This document shows, piece after piece, positions 46,802 through 54,290 of a stretch of 64,000 nt of DNA. Positions within the stretch are counted from its first letter, which is position 1; each line of letters begins with the position of its first letter. The notes beneath the pieces are model-generated. The model had not been told where the DNA came from and made no database searches. It saw only the letters and a list, made by a program, of their open reading frames with translations. This DNA is from Gemmatimonadota bacterium (GTDB lineage Bacteria > Gemmatimonadota > Gemmatimonadetes > Palauibacterales > Palauibacteraceae). Both the position numbers and the translations under genes were made by a program. The stretch is from positions 1 through 64,000 of the forward strand of contig JAJDUL010000035.1 of assembly GCA_022826685.1 (NCBI GenBank), written 5' to 3'.

Positions 46802-47791
46802 ATGACGCGTCGAGGCGGACTCTCACCGCTGTCGCGGGATCACCACATACCGCTTCGCCGACAGCTCGCGGCCGATCTGGAGGCCGGGATTCGGGATGGA
46901 CACGTGCGGCCCGGAGCCCCGCTACCGTCGTCCCGGGACTTGGCGCGTCGACTCGGCGTCGACCGGCGGACCGTCGGAGCGGCGCTCGCGCGACTGCGGC
47001 GGAGGAACCTCATCGACCTCGGGAAGGGACAGCGCCCCCGGGCGTCGATGCGCCCGCGTCCCCTCCGTCCGCCGCCCGCCGTGGAGATGGTGCCGCGGGC
47101 GGCGGCGCTGGACCTGCTGCGGCGCGCACACGCGGGGGGACTCTCACGTTGGCGGCTGCTCAACGAGCTGGAGCAAATCGTGGGCGAGCCGCGGAGCCCG
47201 GATCCGCATCCCGTGACGCTGTGCGAACCTCGCGCCGGGTTGCGGGCCGTGCTCGCCGCGGAACTTGAAGAGGCGTGCGGGTTCGCCGTTCATGCCGTCG
47301 ACTCCGCGCGCAAGATGCCGGAGGACGCCCCGGTGATCCTGCGGCGTGAGTTGCTGTCACGCATGCGCCGGTCCGGAACCGTCGAGTGCATTCCGATTTC
47401 ACTTGCCGGGGGCACCCGCGAACGCGAACTCGTCCGACGCCGAGTACGCCGTGGATTCGTCGTGCTTCTCTCCCGCAGCGAGACCGTGCGCGTCTTCGCC
47501 GCGGAACTCGCCGCCAGGGACTTCGCTCTCGGAATCAGCTTCAAGGCTCTCGACCCGCGTCTCGACGCGCAGGCCGTGCAGCGAGCCGTAACCGCGGCAA
47601 CGATCATCTTTCATGACCGACTCGTCCCGATGTCCGGGTATGCCGGCGGCATGGCTCCCGCGGTGCCGATTACGCTCCTCCCTCCCGAAGAGATCGAACG
47701 GCTCCGCGCCTACTTGTCCAGCACGGATCGGCCCCACCGCGGCCGGAGCGGATTCGCTTCGGACAGGCCGCTACGTTCGGGGAGGACGTAG
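46802..47791 (+). CDS. GntR-type transcriptional regulator
   Basis: Predicted 329-residue DNA-binding regulator. Residues about 15-85 are a GntR winged helix (IPLRRQLAADLEAGIRDGHV, LPSSRDLARRLGVDRRTVGAAL). The C-terminal 230 residues read like a ligand-binding domain (PVILRRELLSRMRRSGTVECIPI, GFVVLLSRSETVRVFA). They lack the PLP-lysine pattern of MocR aminotransferase fusions. GGAGG lies upstream of ATG 46802. The regulated genes are not evident; the gene stands alone between polX and the small hypothetical genes. Confidence 0.8.
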   Translation: MTRRGGLSPLSRDHHIPLRRQLAADLEAGIRDGHVRPGAPLPSSRDLARRLGVDRRTVGAALARLRRRNLIDLGKGQRPRASMRPRPLRPPPAVEMVPRAAALDLLRRAHAGGLSRWRLLNELEQIVGEPRSPDPHPVTLCEPRAGLRAVLAAELEEACGFAVHAVDSARKMPEDAPVILRRELLSRMRRSGTVECIPISLAGGTRERELVRRRVRRGFVVLLSRSETVRVFAAELAARDFALGISFKALDPRLDAQAVQRAVTAATIIFHDRLVPMSGYAGGMAPAVPITLLPPEEIERLRAYLSSTDRPHRGRSGFASDRPLRSGRT

Positions 47792-47859
47792 CCCATGCGC
47801 CCATTCCACCCTAAGTTGAGGAGGGGCTGCCATCGCCCCACCACGGAGTTGTTGGGATT

Positions 47860-47967
47860 ATGAAGAACAGCAGATTCTATCCGACCGACTATTCGGAGAG
47901 TGGGCCGTACACTGTGACGACTGTCTGTCGCGGCATGGACTCCGGTCCCGAGTGCGACCGTGTCTAA
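47860..47967 (+). CDS. possible small protein (35 residues)
   Basis: ATG 47860 opens a 35-residue frame (MKNSRFYPTDYSESGPYTVT and onward, ending ECDRV) that stops in the first codons of the next gene, overlapping it by 8 nt. The codons look ordinary and the peptide is not Arg/Pro-rich like the shadow frames, but no family is recognised. It may be a real small protein or a leader that couples translation into the gene at 47960. Confidence 0.28.
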   Translation: MKNSRFYPTDYSESGPYTVTTVCRGMDSGPECDRV

Positions 47968-48211
47968 AGCCAACTTCGACCCCGGAGTGATCGTGAGGGC
48001 CCTCCGCTTCCGGGCGAAACTCGATGGATTTCGGCTCGAGCGCGGCCACTACATGGATCGGCCCGAGGATCGCGCGGACCGCTGGTACGTCGTTCCGCTG
48101 GGAAACAGCGACGCCTCGCGCTCCGGAGACGGTTTCCCGACGATCAAGGAGGCGGCCGCCGAAGCAGAGCGCCTCCGCAAGCTCCGCGAAGCTTCCCCGC
48201 CCGAGGACTAG
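47960..48211 (+). CDS. small hypothetical protein (83 residues)
   Basis: Predicted 83-residue protein starting at GTG 47960. It reads MSKANFDPGVIVRALRFRAK, then HYMDRPEDRADRWYVVPLGN, then a helical TIKEAAAEAERLRKLREA end. The residue pattern (beta hairpins followed by a helix) looks like a genuine small fold, but I recognise no family. It lies just upstream of the tRNA-Gln promoter. An 8-nt overlap with the 35-residue frame suggests coupled translation. Confidence 0.5.
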   Translation: MSKANFDPGVIVRALRFRAKLDGFRLERGHYMDRPEDRADRWYVVPLGNSDASRSGDGFPTIKEAAAEAERLRKLREASPPED

Positions 48212-48276
48212 CGCTCCACCGCGGCGACCCCGGCGGACGGCCCCCGGTCCCACCGCCCATCCATCGAAACCGCCGC

Positions 48277-48305
48277 TTGAAGCGCCGACCCCCCTCAAGT
48301 ATTAT
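48277..48305 (+). promoter_or_regulatory. promoter of the tRNA-Gln/tRNA-Ser cluster
   Basis: TTGAAG at 48277-48282 and TATTAT at 48300-48305 are separated by 17 bp, an ideal bacterial spacing. The expected transcription start is near 48312, about 18 bases before tRNA-Gln. This is the best promoter match in the window, and it is AT-rich against a GC-rich background. It may drive all of the tRNAs up to 48932. Confidence 0.75.
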
Positions 48306-48329
48306 CGACGCCCCAACTCATTGGGACGT

Positions 48330-48402
48330 TGGCCCGTGGTGGAATTGGCAACACGTCTGGCTCTGGACCAGAAGATTCCAGGTTCGAGTCCTGGCGGGCC
48401 AA
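48330..48402 (+). tRNA. tRNA-Gln (anticodon CTG)
   Basis: The acceptor TGGCCCG pairs with CGGGCCA, followed by discriminator A. The anticodon stem TCTGG/CCAGA encloses the loop CTCTGGA, giving anticodon CTG. The T-arm CCAGG/CCTGG has loop TTCGAGT. Length is 73 nt, with no encoded CCA. It is the first tRNA after the 48277-48305 promoter. Confidence 0.97.
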
Positions 48403-48422
48403 TCACGACAGCAGGATTCTGC

Positions 48423-48508
48423 GGAGGGGTGGCCGAGTGGCTTAAGGCGGCGCCCTGCTAAGGCGTTGACTCGAAAGAGTCTCGTGGGTTCGAATCCCAC
48501 CCCCTCCG
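48423..48508 (+). tRNA. tRNA-Ser (anticodon GCT)
   Basis: A type II tRNA with a long variable arm (GACTCGAAAGAGTC). The acceptor GGAGGGG pairs with CCCCTCC, with discriminator G. The anticodon loop CTGCTAA gives GCT for AGC/AGU codons. The T-arm has stems GTGGG/CCCAC around TTCGAAT. It lies 20 bp after tRNA-Gln. Confidence 0.97.
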
Positions 48509-48542
48509 CCTCCCTACCTCCGGCCTCACCCCGGAGGCTTCC

Positions 48543-48630
48543 GGACGGGTGGCCGAGCGGACTAAGGCGCACGCCTGGAGAGCGTGTGGGCAGCAACCCT
48601 GCCTCGTGGGTTCGAATCCCACCCCGTCCG
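48543..48630 (+). tRNA. tRNA-Ser (anticodon GGA)
   Basis: A type II tRNA of 88 nt. The acceptor GGACGGG pairs with CCCGTCC, with discriminator G. The anticodon loop CTGGAGA gives GGA for UCC/UCU codons. The variable arm is TGGGCAGCAACCCTGCC-like. The T-arm GTGGG/CCCAC has loop TTCGAAT. Its T-arm and 3' end are copied just downstream, in interrupted form, at 48669-48749. Confidence 0.97.
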
Positions 48631-48641
48631 TTTAGCAGTTT

Positions 48642-48677
48642 CCCACGAGGCAGTGCGAAAGCGCCTGCCCTCGTGGG
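48642..48677 (+). repeat. inverted copy of tRNA-Ser segment forming a hairpin
   Basis: CCCACGAGGCAG at 48642-48653 is the exact reverse complement of tRNA-Ser(GGA) positions 48599-48610. It faces a direct copy, CTGCCCTCGTGGG (48665-48677), with one extra base. The two arms would fold with an inner GTGC-GAAA-GCGC tip, a stable tetraloop type. The segment joins tRNA-Ser(GGA) to the interrupted 3'-end copy. Confidence 0.75.
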
Positions 48678-48749
48678 TTCGAACCGAGCGACCGCAGGTC
48701 GCGAGCTCGGCGAACCCGCGTAGCGGGTGAGCCAATCCCACCCCGTCCG
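48669..48749 (+). repeat. tRNA-Ser(GGA) 3'-end copy interrupted by insert A
   Basis: The left 15 bp (48669-48683, ending GTTCGAA) and right 14 bp (48736-48749, TCCCACCCCGTCCG) exactly match tRNA-Ser(GGA) 48602-48616 and 48617-48630. Between them lies a 52-bp insert (48684-48735) that starts CCGAGCGACCG and ends GAGCCAA. The break is between TTCGAA and TCCC, inside the T-loop. The insert contains CCGAGC/GCTCGG arms and an ACCCGC-GTA-GCGGGT hairpin. Confidence 0.85.
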
Positions 48750-48850
48750 CCCCGAAAGTTTGACAGCAGGAGCCATCTCGGAGCACCTTCCCCGGCCGCG
48801 TCTACCGGCCGCTTCGGCAGCTTCCGAGAGCAGCCCGGTAGCCGGCACTC

Positions 48851-48932
48851 GGAGAGGTGGCAGAACGGCAATGCACCGGTCTCGAAAACCGGCGCCCTCA
48901 CGGGCTTGGGGGTTCGAATCCCCCCCTCTCCG
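48851..48932 (+). tRNA. tRNA-Ser (anticodon CGA)
   Basis: A type II tRNA of 82 nt. The acceptor GGAGAGG pairs with CCTCTCC, with discriminator G. The anticodon stem CCGGT/ACCGG holds the loop CTCGAAA, giving CGA for UCG codons. The T-arm GGGGG/CCCCC has loop TTCGAAT. Two interrupted copies of its T-arm and 3' end follow directly (48938-49017 and 49023-49144). Confidence 0.96.
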
Positions 48933-48937
48933 CTAAC

Positions 48938-49017
48938 GGGGGTTCGAACCGAGCGACCGCAGGGAGCGAGCTCGGCGAGCCCCGCGCAGCGGGGTGAAGC
49001 CAATCCCCCCCTCTCCG
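48938..49017 (+). repeat. tRNA-Ser(CGA) 3'-end copy interrupted by insert B
   Basis: GGGGGTTCGAA (48938-48948) and TCCCCCCCTCTCCG (49004-49017) match the T-arm and 3' end of tRNA-Ser(CGA). Between them is a 55-bp insert (48949-49003) that starts CCGAGCGACCGCAGG and ends GAAGCCAA, homologous to insert A. It carries a GCCCCGC-GCA-GCGGGGT-type hairpin. It is followed by CTAA and a second copy at an 85-bp period. Confidence 0.85.
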
Positions 49018-49022
49018 CTAAA

Positions 49023-49144
49023 GGGGGTTCGAACCGAGCGACCGCAGGGAGCGAGCTCGGCGAGCCCCGCGCAGCGGGGTGAAGCCAACCGAGCGACCGT
49101 TGGTCGCGAGCTCGGCGACCGTAGGGAGCCAATCCCCCCTCTCC
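49023..49144 (+). repeat. second interrupted tRNA-Ser(CGA) 3'-end copy with tandem inserts C1 and C2
   Basis: GGGGGTTCGAA (49023-49033) is followed by insert C1 (49034-49088), identical to insert B over all 55 bp. A shorter relative, C2 (49089-49132, 44 bp), follows directly and also starts CCGAGCGACCG and ends AGCCAA. The T-stem closes with TCCCCCCTCTCC at 49133-49144. Two inserts in tandem within one tRNA fragment show that insertion or expansion occurred more than once. Confidence 0.82.
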
Positions 49145-49226
49145 TGCGCCCCACCGGCTCTGCGCCTAGTGAAACCGCAGGGCGTCAAATAGGTTATGAC
49201 ATGAACCTGTGTGCGGCGGTAACCTG

Positions 49227-49574
49227 GTGAATCTCTTATCCGTCGCGCTCGCGTTCACTGTGTGCTTCGGCACGCGCTGCTGGATACTGGACGGACCGCG
49301 CGTCACGGAGATCGATGAAGCCTCCGCCGACACGCTCCAGAGCTGGTTCATCGGCGATTTCGGCGCCGATACGCTGTGGGTCGGCCAGCGTGGCCGGATC
49401 ATCCATGCCATGAACAAGGAAACCGGTGAACGGGCGACCATCGACCGGCTGCTCGTTCGGGTCACCCGTCATGGCGGAGAGAGTTCGGAGACACCTCTCC
49501 GACCCCGGAGTCGACGCGACCCGGCGCCCCCACGCCCGAGACGCCTGCATCGCAGCACCCGCTACAAGGGCTGA
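49227..49574 (+). CDS. hypothetical protein with hydrophobic N-terminus
   Basis: Predicted 115-residue protein from GTG 49227. It starts [20 protein letters not shown], a possible signal or anchor, followed by [20 protein letters not shown] and [16 protein letters not shown]. The last 30 residues are Arg/Pro-rich and overlap the convergent queC stop by 13 bp, so the true end may be less constrained. No family is recognised. A nine-codon frame from ATG 49201 ends in TGA overlapping this GTG, and TAGGTT lies at 49190-49195. Confidence 0.4.
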   Translation: MNLLSVALAFTVCFGTRCWILDGPRVTEIDEASADTLQSWFIGDFGADTLWVGQRGRIIHAMNKETGERATIDRLLVRVTRHGGESSETPLRPRSRRDPAPPRPRRLHRSTRYKG

Positions 49575-50254
49575 TACGGGGCTGGATCCCGGGCTTCCGC
49601 CGCAGCGAACCCGGCGAGCCTGAGGCGGCAGGAGTCACACTCTCCACAGGCTGCGCCCGACTCATCGGGATCGTAGCAACTGCGCGTCATCCCGTAATCG
49701 ACGCCCAGCGCGAGTCCGCGCCGGATGATCTCCGCCTTGGTGAGGTCGATCAGGGGCGCGTGGATCCGGAACGGCCGACCCCCTTCCATCCCTGCCTTGG
49801 TGCCGAGGCCGGCAAGGTTCTCGAACGCATCGAGAAACTCGGGCCGACAGTCGGGATATCCGCTGTAGTCGACGGCGTTGACGCCGATGAAGATGTCGGA
49901 AGCCCGGAGAGCTTCCGCCCACGCGAGAGCCATCGACAGGAAGATCGTGTTCCGCGCCGGGACGTAAGTGACGGGAATGTCCTCGGAGTCCGCGGCCGCC
50001 GGCCCGCCCTTGGGCACTTCCAGGTCACCGGTGAGGGCCGAGCCCCCGAACGCACGCAGATCGACGGTGGCGATCACATGGCGGACCACCCGCATCGCTT
50101 CCGCCAGGCGGCACGCGGCCTCGACCTCGAGTTCGTGTCGCTGTCCATAGCGGAGCGTCAGCGCATAGGGCTCATATCCCTGCTCCACCGCGATCGCCAG
50201 CGTTGTTGCCGAGTCGAGTCCACCACTGAGCAGGACCACCGCTCTGCGGCCCAT
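49562..50254 (-). CDS. queC: 7-cyano-7-deazaguanine synthase QueC
   Basis: Predicted 230-residue ATP-dependent enzyme that converts 7-carboxy-7-deazaguanine to preQ0 in queuosine biosynthesis. The PP-loop motif is [15 protein letters not shown] (residues about 6-20). Further markers are [45 protein letters not shown] and the C-terminal zinc-binding [27 protein letters not shown] precedes ATG 50254 at about -8. No other queuosine genes are nearby, and I see no preQ1 riboswitch upstream. Confidence 0.96.
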   Translation of the reverse strand: MGRRAVVLLSGGLDSATTLAIAVEQGYEPYALTLRYGQRHELEVEAACRLAEAMRVVRHVIATVDLRAFGGSALTGDLEVPKGGPAAADSEDIPVTYVPARNTIFLSMALAWAEALRASDIFIGVNAVDYSGYPDCRPEFLDAFENLAGLGTKAGMEGGRPFRIHAPLIDLTKAEIIRRGLALGVDYGMTRSCYDPDESGAACGECDSCRLRLAGFAAAEARDPAPYQPL

Positions 50255-50418
50255 CCACTACCTCCAGGAAGCGGGTTCACGACCCCGGAGCCCTGCCGGG
50301 AGGCCACTTGTAACACGGTTTCGCACCGCGCGGCAATGCATGATAAAGTGGTGCCGGAGGCGGCTGTGGAACCTCGATGCTCTGCGGAGTCGAGCGGGGA
50401 TACCCGGAAGGAGAACTG

Positions 50419-51012
50419 ATGCGGATCCGGTCACCCGGCCGGGGCGACGCACTGCTGGTTGTCGACGTGCAGGAGGATTTCCTCCCCGGCGGCGCGCTCG
50501 CCGTCGCTGAAGGTGATGCGGTGATCCCTCCGCTGAACGAAGCGATCCGTGCCTTCTCCGAAGCGGGCCTTCCGATCTTCGTGACGCGCGACTGGCACCC
50601 GCCGGATCACTGCTCGTTCGTCCAGCAGGGCGGCCTCTGGCCGTCTCACTGCGTCGCGGGGACCCGCGGGGCGGCGTTCCCGAGAGCCCTGCGACTTCCT
50701 GCCTCGCCTCTCGTGATCTCCAAGGCCACCGACCCGGCCGCCGAGGCCTACTCCGCGTTCGCGGGCACCGACCTTGCCGAACTTCTCTCGGATCGACGCG
50801 TCAGGCGGGTCTTCGTGGGCGGACTCGCGACGGATTACTGCGTGCTTCGGACCGTACTCGACGCACGGGCGGTCGGTCTGGATGCGGTCGTTCTGGACGA
50901 CGCGGTGAGGGCCGTGGACGTCGAACCGGGCGACGGGGACCGCGCGGTCGCCTGCATGCGCGCGGCGGGGGCGGTGTTCGTCCACACGCGAACGGCGCTG
51001 GCCGAGGAGTAG
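50419..51012 (+). CDS. pncA: nicotinamidase PncA
   Basis: Predicted 197-residue enzyme that deamidates nicotinamide to nicotinate for NAD salvage. The catalytic triad is Asp16 (LLVVDVQEDF), Lys102 (ISKATD) and Cys141 (GLATDYCVLRTV). The metal site is Asp58-x-His60 and His64 (RDWHPPDHCSF). ATG 50419 was chosen because AAGGAG lies 8 bases upstream. The pncB gene follows after 5 bp, so nicotinamide is funnelled directly to nicotinate mononucleotide. Confidence 0.95.
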   Translation: MRIRSPGRGDALLVVDVQEDFLPGGALAVAEGDAVIPPLNEAIRAFSEAGLPIFVTRDWHPPDHCSFVQQGGLWPSHCVAGTRGAAFPRALRLPASPLVISKATDPAAEAYSAFAGTDLAELLSDRRVRRVFVGGLATDYCVLRTVLDARAVGLDAVVLDDAVRAVDVEPGDGDRAVACMRAAGAVFVHTRTALAEE

Positions 51013-51017
51013 AGGTC

Positions 51018-52424
51018 ATGGCGGTGGGTGGCGTCACCCCGACGCCGAGCCGGGGACGGGGCGGCGCCCTGCTCACGGACCTCTATCAACTCACCATGCT
51101 CAAGGCGTACTGGGAACACGGGATGCACGAGACCGCCGTGTTCGAGCTCTTCGTCCGCCGTCTCCCCCCGAATCGCAATTTCCTGTTGGCGGCGGGCCTG
51201 GCTCACGCCCTCGACTACCTGGAGGACCTGCGCTTCGAGCCCGACGAGCTCGAGTGGCTCGGCGGCCAGCCCGGCTTCCCCCCCGCCTTCGTCGACTGGC
51301 TCGCCGATCTGCGCTTCACCGGGGATGTGGACGCGATGCCCGAGGGCACGGTCTTCTTCCCGGAAGAACCGCTGCTGCGGGTGATTGCGCCGCTCCCTGA
51401 GGCGCAACTCGTCGAGACCCGACTCATCTCGCTGCTCAACTACTCCTCCCTCATCGCCTCGAAGGCGATCCGCTTCAGGCTCGCAGCCCCGAAAGCCCGG
51501 CTCGTGGACTTCGGTTTGCGGCGGGCACACGGCTCGGAAGCGGGGCTATTCGCCGCCCGGGCCGCCTATATCGCCGGCTTCGACGGCACGGCGACCGCAC
51601 TCGCCGGACAGCGCTGGGCGATCCCGACCTTCGGCACCATGGCCCATTCGTTCATCCAGGCGCACGACAGCGAGGCCGATGCCTTCGTTCGCTTCGCCCG
51701 CGCCCATCCCGAGAACGCGGTGCTGCCCATCGACACGTACGACACCGAGGCGGGGGCGTCGAAGGTCGTCGAGATCGCGGCCGACCTCCGCGCCGAAGGC
51801 ATCGAGATCGGAGCGGTGCGGCTGGATTCCGGAGATCTCGCGGCCCACGCCCGGCGCGTGCGCCGGATGCTGGATGAAGGGGGCTTTCCCGGAGTCCGGA
51901 TCTTCGCGAGCGGTTCGCTCGACGAGTACGGCGTGGCCCGGCTGGCCGACGTCCCGATCGATGGCTTCGGCGTCGGGACCGCCCTCACCGTCTCCGCGGA
52001 CGAGCCGGCGCTCGACAGCGTCTACAAGCTCCAGGAGTACGCCGGCCGGCCGCGCCGAAAGCGCTCGGAGGGGAAGGCGACGTGGCCGGGTCGCAAGCAG
52101 GTCTTTCGTACGTGCGAACGCGGTCGGCTCGCGCGCGATGTGCTGGGGCTCGAGGACGAGGCGTTGTCCGGCGAGGCCATGCTCGTCCCCGTGGCGCGCG
52201 CCGGAGCACGACTTCGGTCGGATCCCCCGCTGGAGGAGATCCGCGATCGTGTCCGAACCTCGCTCGAAACGCTCCCCGCGGAGCTCCGGGGACTCGAGTC
52301 GGCGCGCACTCCGTTCCCGGTGGAACCATCGCCGGGCGTGCGTGAAATGGCCCGGGAGGTCGACCGCCGGTCTTCCGGAGGCGACGTCGGGGAGGGCTTC
52401 GCGGCGACCGTCAGACCCGGCTAG
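51018..52424 (+). CDS. pncB: nicotinate phosphoribosyltransferase PncB
   Basis: Predicted 468-residue enzyme that joins nicotinate to PRPP (with ATP) for NAD synthesis. Motifs include LLTDLYQLTMLKAYWEHGM near the start, the phosphorylated-His loop region FGTMAHSFIQAHDSE, PIDTYDTEAGASKVVEIA, and IGAVRLDSGDLAAHARRVR. It works directly downstream of PncA in an operon. The TAG stop begins a CTAGCTTTC sequence before the next amidohydrolase gene. Confidence 0.95.
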   Translation: MAVGGVTPTPSRGRGGALLTDLYQLTMLKAYWEHGMHETAVFELFVRRLPPNRNFLLAAGLAHALDYLEDLRFEPDELEWLGGQPGFPPAFVDWLADLRFTGDVDAMPEGTVFFPEEPLLRVIAPLPEAQLVETRLISLLNYSSLIASKAIRFRLAAPKARLVDFGLRRAHGSEAGLFAARAAYIAGFDGTATALAGQRWAIPTFGTMAHSFIQAHDSEADAFVRFARAHPENAVLPIDTYDTEAGASKVVEIAADLRAEGIEIGAVRLDSGDLAAHARRVRRMLDEGGFPGVRIFASGSLDEYGVARLADVPIDGFGVGTALTVSADEPALDSVYKLQEYAGRPRRKRSEGKATWPGRKQVFRTCERGRLARDVLGLEDEALSGEAMLVPVARAGARLRSDPPLEEIRDRVRTSLETLPAELRGLESARTPFPVEPSPGVREMAREVDRRSSGGDVGEGFAATVRPG

Positions 52425-52457
52425 CTTTCTCAACACGACCGTGTTCGAGGAGGTTAT

Positions 52458-53801
52458 ATGAGGTTCGCCAAGCTTTCCCTGGGTTTCGTCCTTGCCGCGT
52501 GCGTCGCGGCTCCCTCCACGGCCGCTGGCGATCAGGCGGCGGGGGCCGGCGTCACCGCCTTCGTCGACGTGAACGTGATTCCGATGGATTCCGAGCGGGT
52601 CCTCGCGGGCCAGACCGTCATCGTCCGCGGCGACCGGATCGTCGCGGTCGGGCCCGCCGCCGACGTCGACGTACCGGACGGTGCCCGCCGCATCGATGGC
52701 GCCGGGAAGTACTTGATGCCGGGATTGTCGGAGATGCACGGACACACGCCGGGCGGCTTCCCGACCGACACCTTCCGCGAGCAGGTGATGTTCCTCTATG
52801 CCGCGAACGGCGTGACGACGGTGAGGGGGATGCTCGGACTGCCGGGCGACCTTGAGTTGAAGGCCAGGACGAACACGGGGGAGATCTGGGGGCCGACGCT
52901 CTACCTCGCGGGTCCGAGCTTCAACGGCAACTCGGTGACGTCGCCCTCGCAGGCCGCGGATCGCGTGTGGATCCAGAAAGAGGAAGGGTGGGACCACCTG
53001 AAGATCCACCCGGGACTCACCGTGCCGGAGTACGACGCGCTCGCCGCCGCCGCCGCGCAGGCCGGCATTCGCTTCGGAGGCCATGTCCCGGCCGATGTCG
53101 GGATCCGGCACGCCATCCTCATGGGACAGGAGACCTTCGACCACCTCGACGGCTATCTGGAGGAGGCGGGAGGCGTCCGCGGCCCCATGGACCCGGCGAG
53201 GCTGGACGAACTGTTCACGCTGACGATCGGTGCACGGGCGTGGGTCGTGCCCACGATGGTCCTCTGGGAAGTGGGCGTCATCGGCCTCGGCGACCCCGAT
53301 GCGCTCGCGGCCTACCCGGAGATGCGCTACTGGCCCCCGCAGGGTGTCCAGGGCTGGAAAGACCGCCTCCAGGCGATCCAGGCGCGAGGCAACTGGGATG
53401 TCGAGCAGGCGCGGCGGCACGCGGGCAACCGGACGCGTCTCCTCGGCATGATGAACGAGGCCGGCGTGGGCATCCTCATGGGCACCGATTCGCCGCAGAT
53501 GTTCAGCGTCCCCGGCTTCTCGCTCCACCGCGAACTCGCGGCGATGGCCGACGCCGGGATGTCGCCGTACGAGATCCTCGCCAGCGGCACGCGGAACGTC
53601 GGGGAGTACTTCCAGGGCTACGACACCTTCGGGACGGTGGCCGCGGGCCGGCGGGCGGACCTGATTCTGACGAACACGAACCCGCTCGAGGACGTGGCGA
53701 ACGTCGCCGACCGCGCGGGCGTCATGGTGCGCGGCGTGTGGAAATCCGAGGAGGAGATCCAGCAGGGACTAGCGGAGATCGCAGCCAGCTTCGGCAACTG
53801 A
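52458..53801 (+). CDS. exported amidohydrolase
   Basis: Predicted 447-residue amidohydrolase superfamily protein with a signal peptide (MRFAKLSLGFVLAACVAAPS). The first metal motif reads SEMHGHTPGGF (HxH). Further elements are a likely carboxylated Lys in WDHLKIHPGL, GGHVPADVG, FDHLDGYL and MGTDSPQMFSVPG (Asp). It ends with TVAAGRRADLILTNTNPLEDV. GAGGAGG lies before ATG 52458. A small cupin gene follows after 23 bp, possibly co-transcribed. The substrate is unknown; relatives hydrolyse dipeptides or cyclic amides. Confidence 0.9.
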   Translation: MRFAKLSLGFVLAACVAAPSTAAGDQAAGAGVTAFVDVNVIPMDSERVLAGQTVIVRGDRIVAVGPAADVDVPDGARRIDGAGKYLMPGLSEMHGHTPGGFPTDTFREQVMFLYAANGVTTVRGMLGLPGDLELKARTNTGEIWGPTLYLAGPSFNGNSVTSPSQAADRVWIQKEEGWDHLKIHPGLTVPEYDALAAAAAQAGIRFGGHVPADVGIRHAILMGQETFDHLDGYLEEAGGVRGPMDPARLDELFTLTIGARAWVVPTMVLWEVGVIGLGDPDALAAYPEMRYWPPQGVQGWKDRLQAIQARGNWDVEQARRHAGNRTRLLGMMNEAGVGILMGTDSPQMFSVPGFSLHRELAAMADAGMSPYEILASGTRNVGEYFQGYDTFGTVAAGRRADLILTNTNPLEDVANVADRAGVMVRGVWKSEEEIQQGLAEIAASFGN

Positions 53802-53824
53802 CGGAGACGCACAGGACGGAGACG

Positions 53825-54259
53825 ATGATGACGGAGAACGGAAGCGTACGCGGCGTGGTGGAGCGCCACGACGGGATCATCACGGTGCGCGGCGGGGGAC
53901 GTCACCGCGCCTGGAACGGGATCGAATACAAGACGGGGATGTGGGCGGAGAACGTCGGTTCGGGCGCGCTCTCCATGAACGTGGCGATGATCCCGCCCGG
54001 TGGTGTCGCCAAGGCGCACATCCACGTGGACTTCGAGGTGATGCTCTACATCCTCCAGGGACACGTCCGGCATGAGTTCGGGCCGCGACTGGAGAAGACG
54101 CTCGACAACGAGGCGGGCGACTTCATCTTCATCGAGCCGGGCGTGCCGCACGAGGTGTTCAACCTCAGCGACACGGAGCCGGTCGTCGCCGTCGTCGCGC
54201 GCTCGGACGCGCAGGAGTGGGAGAACATCGTCGACTTCGAGCGCCCTCCGCCCGGATAG
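53825..54259 (+). CDS. cupin-domain protein
   Basis: Predicted 144-residue single-domain cupin. Motif 1 is AKAHIHVDFEVMLYILQGHV, with H-x-H and E as likely metal ligands. Motif 2 is DFIFIEPGVPHEVFNLSD, with a further His. No signal peptide is seen. Small cupins can be isomerases, dioxygenases or ligand sensors; I cannot choose. The start could be ATG 53825 or the next ATG at 53828. Confidence 0.87.
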   Translation: MMTENGSVRGVVERHDGIITVRGGGRHRAWNGIEYKTGMWAENVGSGALSMNVAMIPPGGVAKAHIHVDFEVMLYILQGHVRHEFGPRLEKTLDNEAGDFIFIEPGVPHEVFNLSDTEPVVAVVARSDAQEWENIVDFERPPPG

Positions 54260-54290
54260 GCCGTAGCGCGGGTCGGGAATTTCCGGCCGT

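Noticed and set aside
48938-49144. CRISPR-like repeat array
   Set aside because: The repeats are tRNA 3' ends with nested palindromic inserts. There are no uniform unique spacers and no cas genes.
48277-49154. Several open frames across the tRNA cluster
   Set aside because: Their translations (such as GGIRTHEAGLLPTRSPG) are well-known artefacts of reading tRNA-Ser genes as protein.
50255-50376. preQ1 riboswitch upstream of queC
   Set aside because: The expected small pseudoknot with A-rich tail and conserved C-rich loop is not visible in this GC-rich leader.
52422-52427. TAGCTT as promoter of the amidohydrolase at 52458
   Set aside because: It overlaps the pncB TAG stop codon, so the match is partly forced by coding sequence. 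The gene has a good ribosome binding site and may be read through from pncB.
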